This document shows, piece by piece, positions 9,253-18,918 of a stretch of DNA of 64,000 nt. Source of the stretch: Aliiglaciecola sp. CAU 1673. GTDB taxonomy: Bacteria; Pseudomonadota; Gammaproteobacteria; Enterobacterales; Alteromonadaceae. How positions within the stretch are numbered: position 1 is the first letter of the stretch; every line of letters starts with the position of its first letter. The position numbers and the translations under genes are program-made. The notes beneath the pieces are model-generated. The model was not told where the DNA came from. It saw only the letters and a list, made by a program, of their open reading frames with translations, and searched no databases. The stretch lies in NCBI RefSeq assembly GCF_029223185.1, contig NZ_JARHUG010000001.1, forward strand, positions 248,001-312,000, in the 5' to 3' direction.

Positions 9253-9957
9253 ATGGTGCCAGGTTTTCAGTTCAAACAATTTTTCGTTGCCCATGGCGAT
9301 TGTGCCATGAAGGTTGGCACGGACGGCATTTTGCTGGGTAGTTGGGTGGAAACTGGGGCCGCCGAACAGATCCTGGATATCGGCACCGGCAGCGGCCTAT
9401 TGGCATTGATGCTGGCACAAAAAAGTCGCTCCTCAAGCCGGATTACCGCGGTGGAAATTGATAACAAGGCGGCGCAACAGGCCCAGGACAATGTAAAGCG
9501 TTCTCCCTGGTCGGACAAAATACGCATTCTCTGTCAGCCGGTACAGGCAATGGATAGTCAGTCGCAGTTTGATCTGATTGTCAGTAATCCTCCCTATTAC
9601 AAAGCGGGGCAGCAATTTGACCCGGCCAGAGAAACCGCTCGCCATGATGGTGCGTTGACATTGCCGCAATTGGCGCAACGGGTAAGCCAGTTGTTAACGC
9701 CAAACGGGCGATTTTGTTGCGTACTGCCCGTCGACGGGGCCGAGGTGCTATCAAAGGTCTTTAAAGGTTTTGGTATTTGGCCGGATCGCCAATGCCTGGT
9801 CTCTACGGTGGAAGGGAAACCGCCATCACGAGTGCTGCTGCAATTTGCTCGCGGACAACAACACATGGCATCGGAGTTTCTGTTTATTCGCGATCAGCAG
9901 GGTTGTTACAGCGACCTATATCGCCAACTTTGTCAGGCCTACTACTTGAATTTCTAG
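9253..9957 (+). CDS. trmN6: tRNA1(Val) (adenine(37)-N6)-methyltransferase TrmN6
   Basis: SAM-dependent N6-adenine methyltransferase modifying A37 of tRNA1(Val), known in E. coli as YfiC/TrmN6. It carries the SAM-binding motif DIGTGSGLL (about 37-45), the acidic end of strand 2 (AVEID) and the catalytic amino-methyltransferase motif VSNPPYY (about 110-116). The N-terminal FKQFFVAHG..AMKVGTDGILLGSW is typical of the family. Length 234 is close to the 245 of E. coli. It starts 4 bases after the upstream stop. Confidence 0.93.
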   Translation: MVPGFQFKQFFVAHGDCAMKVGTDGILLGSWVETGAAEQILDIGTGSGLLALMLAQKSRSSSRITAVEIDNKAAQQAQDNVKRSPWSDKIRILCQPVQAMDSQSQFDLIVSNPPYYKAGQQFDPARETARHDGALTLPQLAQRVSQLLTPNGRFCCVLPVDGAEVLSKVFKGFGIWPDRQCLVSTVEGKPPSRVLLQFARGQQHMASEFLFIRDQQGCYSDLYRQLCQAYYLNF

Positions 9958-10098
9958 GTAATTTTCCGATAAATAATAAGAAGGCATTGACGACGGCGCC
10001 AACAAGGCTGCTATAGTCATAGGGCAACGCGTTTTTTCAGGTAGGATTTTTAGCGAAAGTTTAAAGCAACAAAACACAACGTCACTTTAGGGGGAGCT

Positions 10099-10476
10099 AT
10101 GCGTACCACCAGGTTACCCGAGAGTATCGCTTCATTGTTCGACAACCTGCTACTAGTGGAGTTGGAATGGCAACAACGCTGTGTGCAGATCCCCAAATTC
10201 GCCGTCTACGCCATCCTTGATGAGCCCGTCTTTGACAGTTATCTGTACCGTGATAACCGTCGTATGGGCATTATCCAGCAGGGACGTTACCAAATCCCTA
10301 TCCTCGATCCCTTTAAAGGCAGTCTGCACAAAGAGCCTAATCATGTGGTGATTATCTGCCACAGCAAAGGCAATCAATTCGGCCTGTTCGGCTACCCCGC
10401 CGACAAAGTGCGCGACAGGGTGAAAATCCCTGTTCAACATCGAATGGTGAATAACATTGTTAAGGCGTTTTGTTAG
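10099..10476 (+). CDS. Small CheW-like protein, 125 aa
   Basis: A strong GGGGGAGCT ribosome site precedes the ATG. The single domain has beta-strand spacing of a CheW-type SH3-like fold: AVYAILDEPVFDSYL, then RRMGIIQQGRYQIPILDP (the 'G.....VPVIDL' strand of CheW), then HVVIICHSKGNQFGLFGYPADKV (the 'vvvv....r.gl.vd.V' strand). I infer a divergent CheW domain; a true chemotaxis adaptor is usually about 150-165 residues and no chemotaxis gene is nearby. It has no signal peptide or membrane segment. Alternative: an unrelated small beta protein. Confidence 0.6.
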   Translation: MRTTRLPESIASLFDNLLLVELEWQQRCVQIPKFAVYAILDEPVFDSYLYRDNRRMGIIQQGRYQIPILDPFKGSLHKEPNHVVIICHSKGNQFGLFGYPADKVRDRVKIPVQHRMVNNIVKAFC

Positions 10477-10884
10477 GGGGGCATTTTAAATAGGAAAAGA
10501 TTATTTCGCTATCCAACGGCGTCACCGCGACTAGGCGTTGTTTATCAATGCACTGCTTAGGTGCTTAAGCTAAAGTGTCTCATTGGAATGGCAAACAGTT
10601 ACTTCTTTGGTATAATCCGTACCCGGAATTGTAGGGATAGTGCAACTTAAAGGGATTTCCTACCTGTTTTTGTGGCTCCTTCCTCATCTTAATTTGATTT
10701 TTCTTTTGTTATAGCCGTGCTAAACCAGGGATAGACTTTTCGCAGTGTCTCAAGGTGGATAGCCGAGTACAGATAAATACTATGCCCACAGAAGGGCAGT
10801 TAGTGGTGATAGTTAAAAGAGCTATGTTTGGTAGCGTCGAACACAAAGCCAAATTTGTTTAGATCTTAATTGAAGGGATTCAAA
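10477..10884. other. Upstream region of Rhs module 1
   Basis: About 400 bases without a gene. It contains an extended -10 element TGGTATAAT (TATAAT at 10611-10616), the best promoter candidate for the operon that starts at 10885, which would give a 5' leader of roughly 260 bases. The leader has several short stems but no riboswitch that I can recognise; fragments resembling c-di-GMP-I elements occur in the wrong order. Confidence 0.4.
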
Positions 10885-13800
10885 TTGAATCAGTGCTTTA
10901 GCAAACGGTGCCGTTGGTACCTTATCCTGTTTAAGAGCTTACTTTTGCTTGCCTCTTATTCGGTCGCCGCTGCACCAGCGGCCCCCTCTTGTATTTATGC
11001 ACCGTCCTCCGCAACGGAGAATGTGGCGTATAATATCAGTTGGTGTGCAGTCAGTGGCGCTACGTACTACACCCTGGTGGGTGAGCAAAGCGGAGCGTTA
11101 CTCACCACCAGTAGCACCAGCGCCAGCCGAAGTAAAACCGCAGGTACTTACTATTACAAGGTATCAGCTTGTAATAGCAGCGGTTGCGGCGGTTACAGCA
11201 GCACTACCTCCGGCACCACCGTTGTCAGACCTACGCCTCCCCCTTCGGTACCCGGTTGTATCAGCGCCCCTTCTTCAGCCTATGCCGGGCAAAACTACAG
11301 CGTCAGCTGGTGTTCGGCCAGCGGTAGTGTGTCGCATTACGAATTGGTTGGAGAGCAAAGTAGTACTATTTATTCTGGCGGTGGTTTGTCGACAACCCGA
11401 AACAAACCTGCGGGGACTTACTATTATAAGGTTCGCGCTTGTGGCACTGGCGGTTGCAGTGACTACAGTGCTACTACATCCGGCACCACAGTGGCCAATC
11501 TGCCTGTGCCGGGCACCCCGGGAATTCCTTCCGCCAGCAGTTATGTGCCGGTGAATACCAGCTATACGGTCTCCTGGAATACTGTGCCTGGCACGGTAAG
11601 CCGTTACGAACTATATGAAAACGATGTACTGAAATATTCAGGTTCTGGTACCACCCAAAGTTTTAGTCATTCAGCCTATGGCAGCCGAATCTATAAGGTA
11701 AGGGCCTGCAATAGCTCCGGATGTGGCAATTACAGCGGTAACCGTAACGTCTATGTATATACGGCACCGGGTACACCGGGTAACTTTTCCGCTTCGCCAT
11801 CCAGTGTTATTCAAGGGGCAAGCACCACCCTTAGCTGGACTCAGCCTGGTGGTGCAGTGCCTGGGCTAATCTACAAACTTTATGGTACCTCGCCTGGTGG
11901 CAGCGAATCCTTTCTGGGGGATCTATCCACTACCAGCTCCGTTCGCACCTTGTCCTATGCTGGTATTTACAATTACAGGGTCAGGGCTTGTAACCCCAAT
12001 AGCCTCTGTGGCGGCTCAACCAGCATAAATATAACTTCATATCCCCCAGCACCTGGAAAAGTAGGCGATATCAGTGGCCCATCAAGCGTGGCCCTGAATC
12101 AATTGGTGGCATTGAGCTGGCCCGTGGCCAGCGGCACAGTGGTTAACTACGAGCTCTATTTAGGTTCGACGTTGTTGTACCGTGGAAGCGGCCGCAGTTA
12201 CAACCACACGTCAACACAAACCGGCAATCTCAGCTTTAAGGTCAGGGCTTGTAATACGGGTGGTTGCGGTACCGATAGCAATACTAAAATTGTTTCGGTT
12301 TATGGTCAGCCCGCTGCAGTGACCTCGCTGTCTGCCACACCCAATCCGCTAATAATGGATCAGAACCTGTCGCTAAGTTGGAATGCGCCAAGCGGTGCAG
12401 CATCCGGGATCACCTACAATCTGTACGCCACGCAACCTGGCGGCAGTGAAACCCTGCTGGAATCGGGGGTGACGGTGCGCCAGTCAACCCGCACGCCCTC
12501 CCTTCAGGGCACATATCAGTACGCGGTTGAAGCGTGCAATCCGGGATTACCCTGTGGCGTGAAGAGCAGTGTAGCGGTCACGGTCAATGCCCCCAGCATA
12601 GGTGTACCCGGTGTACCCTCAAGCAGCAGTGCTGAAGTAAAGGTAGGCGGCAGCTATACCCTGAGCTGGAATGCTGCAACAGGGGCCGCTAACAGCTATG
12701 AACTATACGAAGATGGCAAGTCCGTGTATTCAGGCACGGTACGAAGTTATCAGGTAACAGCGGCAATTGCCGGACAACACAAATACAAAGTCAGGGCCTG
12801 CTATAAAGCCGGGGTATGCAGTGCCTTTAGTGCCGAATCCTCTATGACGGTGTATTCCACGCCGGGTGCTGTAGTCGCTCTTTTGGCCACACCCAATCCA
12901 CTGATAATGGACCAGAACCTGTCGCTAAGTTGGAATGCGCCAAGCGGGGCGGCATCCGGCATCACTTACAATCTGTACGCCACCCAGCCTGGTGGGTCAC
13001 AAGCCCTGCTGGAATCGGGGTTGACGGTGCGCCAGTCAACCCGCAATCCCTCACTTCAGGGCACTTACTATTACGCCGTAGAAGCCTGTAACCCTGGTCT
13101 GCCCTGTGGTGTGAAAAGCAGCGTTCCGGTCACGGTTAATGCGCCCAGTATCGGCGTGCCCGGTGTACCCTCAAGCAGCAGTGCTGAAGTAAAGGCGGGC
13201 GGCAGCTATACCCTGAGCTGGAATGCTGCAACAGGTGCTGCTAACAGCTATGAACTATATGAAGACGGAAAGTCCATTTATTCGGGCACGGTGCGCAGCT
13301 ACCAGGTATCAACGGCAATTGCCGGACAACATAAATACAAAGTCAGGGCCTGCTATAAAGCCGGGGTATGCAGTGCCTTTAGTACTGAAACCACGGTCAG
13401 CGTCTCTGCCAATCCGCAAGCTGTGGTTAATTTTGTGGCGACGCCAAACAGCATTCGCCAGGGTGACAGCGTTACCCTGAGCTGGTCCGCTCCGCAGGGC
13501 TTGCAAGCCGGCGGATTCTATAAGCTCTATGGCACAGCGCCGGCAACCGCTGAGAGCTTCTTAGGCAATCTGACGACGACCAGCTCCGTTCGCACACCGG
13601 CCCATGTGGGTACTTATCAATACCGGATTCAGGCCTGTAACGATGAGCAAAGCTGCGGTGACAGCCAATCTGTGACAGTGCAGGTGACGGCCCCGGTTCA
13701 GGTCAGGGTAAACCGCTTTGAATGGTCACCGCAGTCGGTGAAAGTCGGCCAGCCTACGGCCTTTTACTGGGACTTAGACAATATCAAAGAGTGTTTTGCC

Positions 13801-14010
13801 GAAACGGCCGGACAAGGTGCACCCACCAGCCGTGCCCCCAAGGGCAACACACCGGAATATCGCTATTACGAAGTCGGTGAGCATCAAACCCAGTGGTATT
13901 GCATCGACATTGAAAACCGCCGTTACCCCGCCACCAGTTACCTGGAAGCCACCAGGTCAGTGACGGCGCTGGAAGCCCCAACGAATTTTGATAAAGCACA
14001 CAATGAATAA
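10885..14010 (+). CDS. Secreted protein with ten fibronectin-III-like repeats and FEW/WYC C-terminal domain
   Basis: Start TTG 10885 is chosen because AAGGGA sits 6 bases upstream; an in-frame TTG at 10870 lacks such a site. A signal peptide (YLILFKSLLLLASYSVAAA) is followed by ten beta-sandwich repeats of about 88-95 residues, each with LSW/VSW near the start and a cysteine motif of the V[RE]AC....C type near the end. Repeats 6-7 and 8-9 are a recent 552-bp tandem duplication. The last ~105 residues form a different domain (RFEWSPQSVKVGQP ... WYCID ... RYP ... EAT ... ALEAP) shared with four other proteins here. It is probably exported and surface-bound or released. It heads an operon with the split Rhs genes, so it is likely a partner in their display. 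Confidence 0.85.
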   Translation: MNQCFSKRCRWYLILFKSLLLLASYSVAAAPAAPSCIYAPSSATENVAYNISWCAVSGATYYTLVGEQSGALLTTSSTSASRSKTAGTYYYKVSACNSSGCGGYSSTTSGTTVVRPTPPPSVPGCISAPSSAYAGQNYSVSWCSASGSVSHYELVGEQSSTIYSGGGLSTTRNKPAGTYYYKVRACGTGGCSDYSATTSGTTVANLPVPGTPGIPSASSYVPVNTSYTVSWNTVPGTVSRYELYENDVLKYSGSGTTQSFSHSAYGSRIYKVRACNSSGCGNYSGNRNVYVYTAPGTPGNFSASPSSVIQGASTTLSWTQPGGAVPGLIYKLYGTSPGGSESFLGDLSTTSSVRTLSYAGIYNYRVRACNPNSLCGGSTSINITSYPPAPGKVGDISGPSSVALNQLVALSWPVASGTVVNYELYLGSTLLYRGSGRSYNHTSTQTGNLSFKVRACNTGGCGTDSNTKIVSVYGQPAAVTSLSATPNPLIMDQNLSLSWNAPSGAASGITYNLYATQPGGSETLLESGVTVRQSTRTPSLQGTYQYAVEACNPGLPCGVKSSVAVTVNAPSIGVPGVPSSSSAEVKVGGSYTLSWNAATGAANSYELYEDGKSVYSGTVRSYQVTAAIAGQHKYKVRACYKAGVCSAFSAESSMTVYSTPGAVVALLATPNPLIMDQNLSLSWNAPSGAASGITYNLYATQPGGSQALLESGLTVRQSTRNPSLQGTYYYAVEACNPGLPCGVKSSVPVTVNAPSIGVPGVPSSSSAEVKAGGSYTLSWNAATGAANSYELYEDGKSIYSGTVRSYQVSTAIAGQHKYKVRACYKAGVCSAFSTETTVSVSANPQAVVNFVATPNSIRQGDSVTLSWSAPQGLQAGGFYKLYGTAPATAESFLGNLTTTSSVRTPAHVGTYQYRIQACNDEQSCGDSQSVTVQVTAPVQVRVNRFEWSPQSVKVGQPTAFYWDLDNIKECFAETAGQGAPTSRAPKGNTPEYRYYEVGEHQTQWYCIDIENRRYPATSYLEATRSVTALEAPTNFDKAHNE
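12335..13400 (+). repeat. Tandem 552-bp duplication inside the fibronectin-III-like gene
   Basis: 12335-12886 and 12887-13400 align almost base for base at an offset of 552 bp (184 codons, two protein repeats). The landmark CCACACCCAATCC recurs at 12335 and 12887 (with G to A changes), and CCAAGCGG...GCATCCGG follows in both. It marks recent unequal exchange. Confidence 0.9.
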
Positions 14011-14032
14011 TTTAAATAAGCAAGGAGAGGGA

Positions 14033-14557
14033 ATGTCCGCTCTAAATCACAGATTTTCAGTGAAGCCTAGGTTGTACTCACTAAATGGCCAAAAAATTAA
14101 AAACCTTGTTTTAACATGCGCCACTTTCAGTGTTTTCGCTCTGCAGGCAGCAGAGGTTTCACTGGTTTGGGATAGCGTTGAAGGGGCAACCACATACAAG
14201 CTGGTGCGCGCTGATGGCAGCATTGCCCAAAACAACAGTTTTGATACGGCATTCTTTATTGATAATGGACAGTCCTATGTGGATAGCTCAATTGAAGATG
14301 GCAAAACTTACACCTACAAAGTGATTGGTTGCGTCTACAATCCGACGGATCTCACCACCCTGTGTGAAACGGTAGCGGAATTCAGTAATAGCTTAGAGGT
14401 GCTTGGCGGCGCCGATACTGCCGTGACATTAACCTATCAATATGATGCGTTGGGACGACTTATAAAAGTGATAGACCCTTACAATGGCGATCGGGATTAT
14501 GAATATGATGCCGCTGGAAACAGGAAATCCGTTGTCGCGACCGGAGTAAATCAATGA
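14033..14557 (+). CDS. Small exported Rhs-associated protein: FN3-like domain plus one YD repeat
   Basis: Start ATG 14033 has AAGGAG 5 bases upstream; the in-frame ATGs further upstream have none. The 174-residue product begins with a long n-region and a hydrophobic segment (LVLTCATFSVFALQA), then a domain LVWDSVEGATTYKLV ... YKVIGCVYNP ... LCETVAEFSNSLEV, then one tyrosine/aspartate Rhs repeat (YDALGRL ... YDAAGNRKS). The same first domain opens the fused Rhs protein of module 2 (VIGCVINP ... LCDEVAEYSNTL), so this gene is the detached N-terminus of a split Rhs protein. It overlaps the next gene by 4 bases (ATGA), giving tight translational coupling. Confidence 0.8.
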   Translation: MSALNHRFSVKPRLYSLNGQKIKNLVLTCATFSVFALQAAEVSLVWDSVEGATTYKLVRADGSIAQNNSFDTAFFIDNGQSYVDSSIEDGKTYTYKVIGCVYNPTDLTTLCETVAEFSNSLEVLGGADTAVTLTYQYDALGRLIKVIDPYNGDRDYEYDAAGNRKSVVATGVNQ

Positions 14558-16371
14558 GACTTACAACTACATTAGCAGTGTCATTTTTTGTCTTGCCTTT
14601 AGCATCAAACACGGCGGCAAATGAATATTTCAAAATTCCTGAATATGTGGTGAATGATTACAACCATGTTAATTATGGCAGTGGGTCAATTTACCACACG
14701 CAGCCCGATGTTAGCATAGGCGGTAAGCTTGGTATTCAGCACTCTGTTTCAAACGGCGCGATAGATAGTTTTTTTGGTATTTTGAAAGATACCCACATGG
14801 GACAGGGGAGTTCTTTAAAAACCTTCTTACAAATCTCGGGGCCGGTAAGCGCCAAATTCACGGTTGAAAGTGACGGCAGCCTGACGCCACATGATGCAGC
14901 AAGCAAACTGGAGTTTGTGCAAAATGTTGGCTACGTGCTAACTACTGCTAATGGCACAATTGCCACCTTTGGCCTAACCACTGCCAATACAGAGCCAAAG
15001 CCTTTTGGAAATGGACCTTACCGAAACAGTGACTTTAAATACGCACTGCTTACTGAAGTCCTTTATCCCAATGGCTTCAAAGTAAATATTGAGCACAAAA
15101 ACCGTGACGCCGGTGCTGAATACACTATGTTCGGCTATATCACCAATGTATCCACCAACACCAATTTCCAGCTTAAATATAATTACAATATTCAATCGGG
15201 ATATCAGTGGTCAAAGATGATGCCAACCAGTGTTGTCGGCATTAATTCAGCGGTGGAGTATTGCGACGCCGATGCGGTTACCTGTGAACTGGTTAATGAG
15301 TGGCCGCAGGCAAAGTATAGCTGGCCTCAAGGCATGCCAAATGTAATGCTCACCGGTCCCACAACCTATCGAATGACTAATCCACAAGGCGGGAATGTGG
15401 AATATTATTTCGATTTAAGGCAATCCAATACCTATGAAGATTGCGGTATGTTGGAGCCAATAACAGATGTCAAGCTGGTGGGGATAAAGGAGCTGACAAG
15501 TACGGTCCAAAACATTACCTATACCTACCGAGATGACCCCGGTAACAGATCTTGTGCTGAACGAAGCGCTCATTTTATTAAGTTAAACACCTCGGTCAGT
15601 GATCAAGGCACCCTTGGCTATGATTTCAACGAACCCATTAGCAACGCACACGCTACCATCGGCACAGGAAACTTTGGCGGTGGCGATTATCAGCAAATCG
15701 ATCAAGTACTTTTTAACGGCTCTACAGGTGTGATAGACAAAGTCAGTAGCTGGAAGCAGTTAACTATTCTCGAACAGTCCTTCAGAAACAAGGTAAAGTC
15801 TGTTAGCGATAATCTGACAAAAGACTATTCCGAATATTCTTATGATGCTCGCGGTAACCTGACAAAAATCGAAACCTGGGCACACAACGGCACTTCCAGG
15901 GCAACGGTTTCCACCGTAAGAGAAGCAGGCTACCCCGTTACTTGCGACAATATCAAAGTCTGTAATCAACCCTCCTGGACATCTGACGCCAAGGGCAATG
16001 TAACGGATTACACCTATCATACGGAGTCCGGCCAGGTCGCCACCATCAAAAAACCAGCGAATGAGCATGGTATTCGTCCGCATACCCGTTATAGCTATGA
16101 ACAAAAATTTGCTGCGGGTTCATCGGACGGCATTTATCTGTTAGCCACCGAAAAATACTGTATTAACAGCAATTACAACGGTACTGCCTGTGTTGCAAAC
16201 GATGAAGTGGTTGTTTCTTATGAATATGAAAACAATAACCTCTTTATGATTGGCAAGGTTGTCACCGGCCCTGGCGGTGCGTCGCTAAGAACCTGCTATC
16301 GCTATGATATTTACGGGAATCTGATTGGTGAAACCAAACCTAAAGCCAATCTTGCTTCTTGCGCTTACTAA
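14554..16371 (+). CDS. Exported Rhs-family protein, middle segment (605 aa)
   Basis: A signal peptide (LTTTLAVSFFVLPLASNTAAN) is followed by a beta-rich region and, toward the C-terminus, Rhs/YD-type repeats (SYDARGNLTKIET, DYTYHTESGQVATI, YDIYGNLIGET). There is no toxin tip and no closing Rhs core, so it resembles the N-terminal and central shell of a Rhs cage. It lies between the small YD protein (4-base overlap) and the toxin-tipped Rhs gene (12-base gap), so the three genes probably assemble one cocoon-like complex after separate export. In known Rhs and TcB/TcC systems the shell encapsulates the toxin; the split into three Sec-exported chains is unusual. Confidence 0.8.
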   Translation: MRLTTTLAVSFFVLPLASNTAANEYFKIPEYVVNDYNHVNYGSGSIYHTQPDVSIGGKLGIQHSVSNGAIDSFFGILKDTHMGQGSSLKTFLQISGPVSAKFTVESDGSLTPHDAASKLEFVQNVGYVLTTANGTIATFGLTTANTEPKPFGNGPYRNSDFKYALLTEVLYPNGFKVNIEHKNRDAGAEYTMFGYITNVSTNTNFQLKYNYNIQSGYQWSKMMPTSVVGINSAVEYCDADAVTCELVNEWPQAKYSWPQGMPNVMLTGPTTYRMTNPQGGNVEYYFDLRQSNTYEDCGMLEPITDVKLVGIKELTSTVQNITYTYRDDPGNRSCAERSAHFIKLNTSVSDQGTLGYDFNEPISNAHATIGTGNFGGGDYQQIDQVLFNGSTGVIDKVSSWKQLTILEQSFRNKVKSVSDNLTKDYSEYSYDARGNLTKIETWAHNGTSRATVSTVREAGYPVTCDNIKVCNQPSWTSDAKGNVTDYTYHTESGQVATIKKPANEHGIRPHTRYSYEQKFAAGSSDGIYLLATEKYCINSNYNGTACVANDEVVVSYEYENNNLFMIGKVVTGPGGASLRTCYRYDIYGNLIGETKPKANLASCAY

Positions 16372-16383
16372 AAGGATTTTTTC

Positions 16384-18906
16384 ATGATTCATTTTAAATT
16401 AATGAAAACTGCCCTGGTGGCGCAGGCACTGGCACTGGCCCTGGCTGTGGTTTCATGGTCGGCACAAGCGGCGCAGTCTGCTGCGGATTACACGGAAGCC
16501 AAAAGATACAACCTGGCGGGTCAGGTGACCGGAGTGATTTCGCCGGATCCCGATGGCCAGGGGGTACTTACCCATTTAGCCACAAGAAACACCTACAATG
16601 CCCGCGGGCTGTTAACGCTGGTTGAAAGCGGCTATCTCACCACCTGGCAGGACGAGAGCATAAAGCCCAAAAACTGGTCGGGCTTTGTCGTTCGAAGCAG
16701 ACAGGCCTTTACCTATGATGCCCAAGGGCGTAAATCCACGGTAGCCAGTCAAAATGCCTACGGCGACAGTCAGGCGTTAACCCATTACAGTTATGATGCA
16801 CATGGGCGGGTAAGGTGCAAAACGGTGCGGATGAACCCCGCCGCTTATGCTGCACTGCCAGCGTCGGCTTGTGATTTAGGCACCGAAGATGTGTACGGCT
16901 CGGATCGCATTACCCGCTATACATATAACGGGTTTGACCTTGTCTTAACCGAAGAGCGCGCAGTGGGCACCGGTATCGCACAAACATACCGGGATAATAC
17001 CTATGATGGCGCCCGGCTGACCCACACCAAGGATGCCAACGGTAATTTAACCCACTATAAATACAATAATTACGGCCTGCTGGAATACTTACATTTCCCC
17101 AGCAAAGAAGTGGCCGGTGCCGGTACCTATAGTTCGTCCGATTTTGAGAAATACGGTTATGATTTAAACGGCAACCGTACCTCGCTGCGTAAACGTGATG
17201 GTAGTGTGATTACCTATGTTTATGACAACCTGAATCAGCAAATTGTTAAGGATATCCCCGGCTCGACAGACAAAGACGTCTACTATGATTACGACCTAAG
17301 GGGCTTGCAGCTGCATGCACGCTTTGGTGCCGATTCGGGGCAAGGCGTTGTTTATAAATTTGACGATTTTGGTCGTTTGGATAGCGTGACCGATAACTCT
17401 TTTGGCGTGTCGAGAAAGCTAAGCTATCAACATGATAAAAATGGTAATCGCGAAAAAATCACCTTCCCCGATAATCAGGCATTTGATTACGGGTACGATC
17501 AGCTAGACAGATTGTCCGGCATTCGCAAAGGAACAACGCAACTCGTCTCCCAAAAATACTATGAGGATGGTGCGCTAGAATCTCTTGCCAGGCAGGGGGA
17601 GAGCAATAATACCGCTTATCAATATGACGAAATCGGTCGTTTACAGGGGTTAAGCCAGAATATTAACTTGGCTAAGGTGGATTTTACCTTTACCTATAAC
17701 CCCGCCAGTCAGGTCGCCACCAAAGAGATCAGCAATTCCCTCTACACCTATAAGGGCAATGAAAATATTACCGGTACTTACATCCCTAATGGGTTAAACC
17801 AGTATACGGAAATAAACGGCCAGGCTGTAACCCATGATGATAACGGCAATATGCTGACTTATGCCGGCTTGACCTATGGGTACGACGTAGAAAACAGGCT
17901 GGTGTCGGTGACGGGACCAACTGCAGCCACACTGAAATATGATCCCTTGGGACGATTAGCTCAGTTGATCGCCGGTGGCAAGACCATCAGCTTCCTTTAC
18001 GACGGCGATGCACTGGTGGGCGAATACAACGGCACCACCATGTTAAAGCGCTATCTGCATGGTGCGGGGATTGATGATCCACTAATAGAGTACGCGGGTA
18101 GCAGCGTGACCAACAGCGCATTGCGTTATCTGCATGCGGATTACCAGCAATCTATTGTGGCTGCAACGCTTAGCAACGGCACAATGGATGCGATTAACAC
18201 CTATGACGCATACGGTATTCCCTCCATCCTCAATCAGGGCCGCTTTGGTTATACCGGCCAGCTATGGCTGGACGATATTGGCCTCTATTACTACAAAGCA
18301 CGGATTTATCATCCAAAGCTAGGGCGATTCCTGCAAACCGACCCTGTGGGCTATGTGGCAGACACGAATATGTACGCCTACGTTGGCAATGATCCCATGA
18401 ACTATACGGATCCAAGTGGCGAGATTCCGCTAGTTGTTGTTGCGATTTGGATTCTAAAAGAAGTTGGCGGAGAGGTTTTCGAACAAACAACCGGTATCCC
18501 AGCTCCAACGGCCAAAAATATAGCCAAGTATGGCTTGAAGAAGGCCATGCGTTTTTCGATAAAAGATAGAACGAAGATTTCAGGTACTTATCGGTTTAAA
18601 GAAGGTAACCAAGACTATGTTGGTCAGTCTGAAGACGTTATGAAACGCCTGCAGCAACACGCATCAAAAAACAAGTTTAAAGAAGGGAAGGCTGGTACCC
18701 TGTCGACGAATAAGGTTGACGGAAATAAGCGTGATAGGGAAATTGCTGAACAATCTGAAATTGATACTATTACAAATGGCGTCGGTGCAAAGTCAGATTT
18801 AGTTTCAAATAAGATTAATCCAGTAAAGAGAAGTGACAATGGAATGAGTGGTGTTGTTTGGAAAGTATGCTCTGGAATGGGGGCTCAAAAAGGCGGTTGT
18901 AACTGA
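16384..18906 (+). CDS. Exported Rhs toxin with GIY-YIG-like nuclease tip
   Basis: A signal peptide (TALVAQALALALAVVSWSAQA) precedes YD repeats (residues about 40-600) and the closing Rhs core with LRYLHADYQQSIVAA, GLYYYKARIYHPKLGRFLQTDP and NMYAYVGNDPMNYTDPSG (to about 679). The following 161 residues are the variable toxin tip: a hydrophobic helix, then GTYRF ... DYVGQS (about 734-749), an Arg at about 755 in MKRLQQH, Glu residues near 786-792 and Asn near 810. That order is the GIY-YIG endonuclease pattern. The expected role is DNA or RNA cleavage in a competing cell. DNA of the tip is AT-richer than the Rhs body, as in exchanged toxin ends. The gene is followed 12 bases later by an immunity candidate. 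Confidence 0.85.
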   Translation: MIHFKLMKTALVAQALALALAVVSWSAQAAQSAADYTEAKRYNLAGQVTGVISPDPDGQGVLTHLATRNTYNARGLLTLVESGYLTTWQDESIKPKNWSGFVVRSRQAFTYDAQGRKSTVASQNAYGDSQALTHYSYDAHGRVRCKTVRMNPAAYAALPASACDLGTEDVYGSDRITRYTYNGFDLVLTEERAVGTGIAQTYRDNTYDGARLTHTKDANGNLTHYKYNNYGLLEYLHFPSKEVAGAGTYSSSDFEKYGYDLNGNRTSLRKRDGSVITYVYDNLNQQIVKDIPGSTDKDVYYDYDLRGLQLHARFGADSGQGVVYKFDDFGRLDSVTDNSFGVSRKLSYQHDKNGNREKITFPDNQAFDYGYDQLDRLSGIRKGTTQLVSQKYYEDGALESLARQGESNNTAYQYDEIGRLQGLSQNINLAKVDFTFTYNPASQVATKEISNSLYTYKGNENITGTYIPNGLNQYTEINGQAVTHDDNGNMLTYAGLTYGYDVENRLVSVTGPTAATLKYDPLGRLAQLIAGGKTISFLYDGDALVGEYNGTTMLKRYLHGAGIDDPLIEYAGSSVTNSALRYLHADYQQSIVAATLSNGTMDAINTYDAYGIPSILNQGRFGYTGQLWLDDIGLYYYKARIYHPKLGRFLQTDPVGYVADTNMYAYVGNDPMNYTDPSGEIPLVVVAIWILKEVGGEVFEQTTGIPAPTAKNIAKYGLKKAMRFSIKDRTKISGTYRFKEGNQDYVGQSEDVMKRLQQHASKNKFKEGKAGTLSTNKVDGNKRDREIAEQSEIDTITNGVGAKSDLVSNKINPVKRSDNGMSGVVWKVCSGMGAQKGGCN

Positions 18907-18918
18907 TGGAGAGTTGAT

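Noticed and set aside
10741-10860. c-di-GMP riboswitch before Rhs module 1
   Set aside because: Short GGTAGCG and CAAAGCC stretches occur but in the wrong order and without the paired stems.
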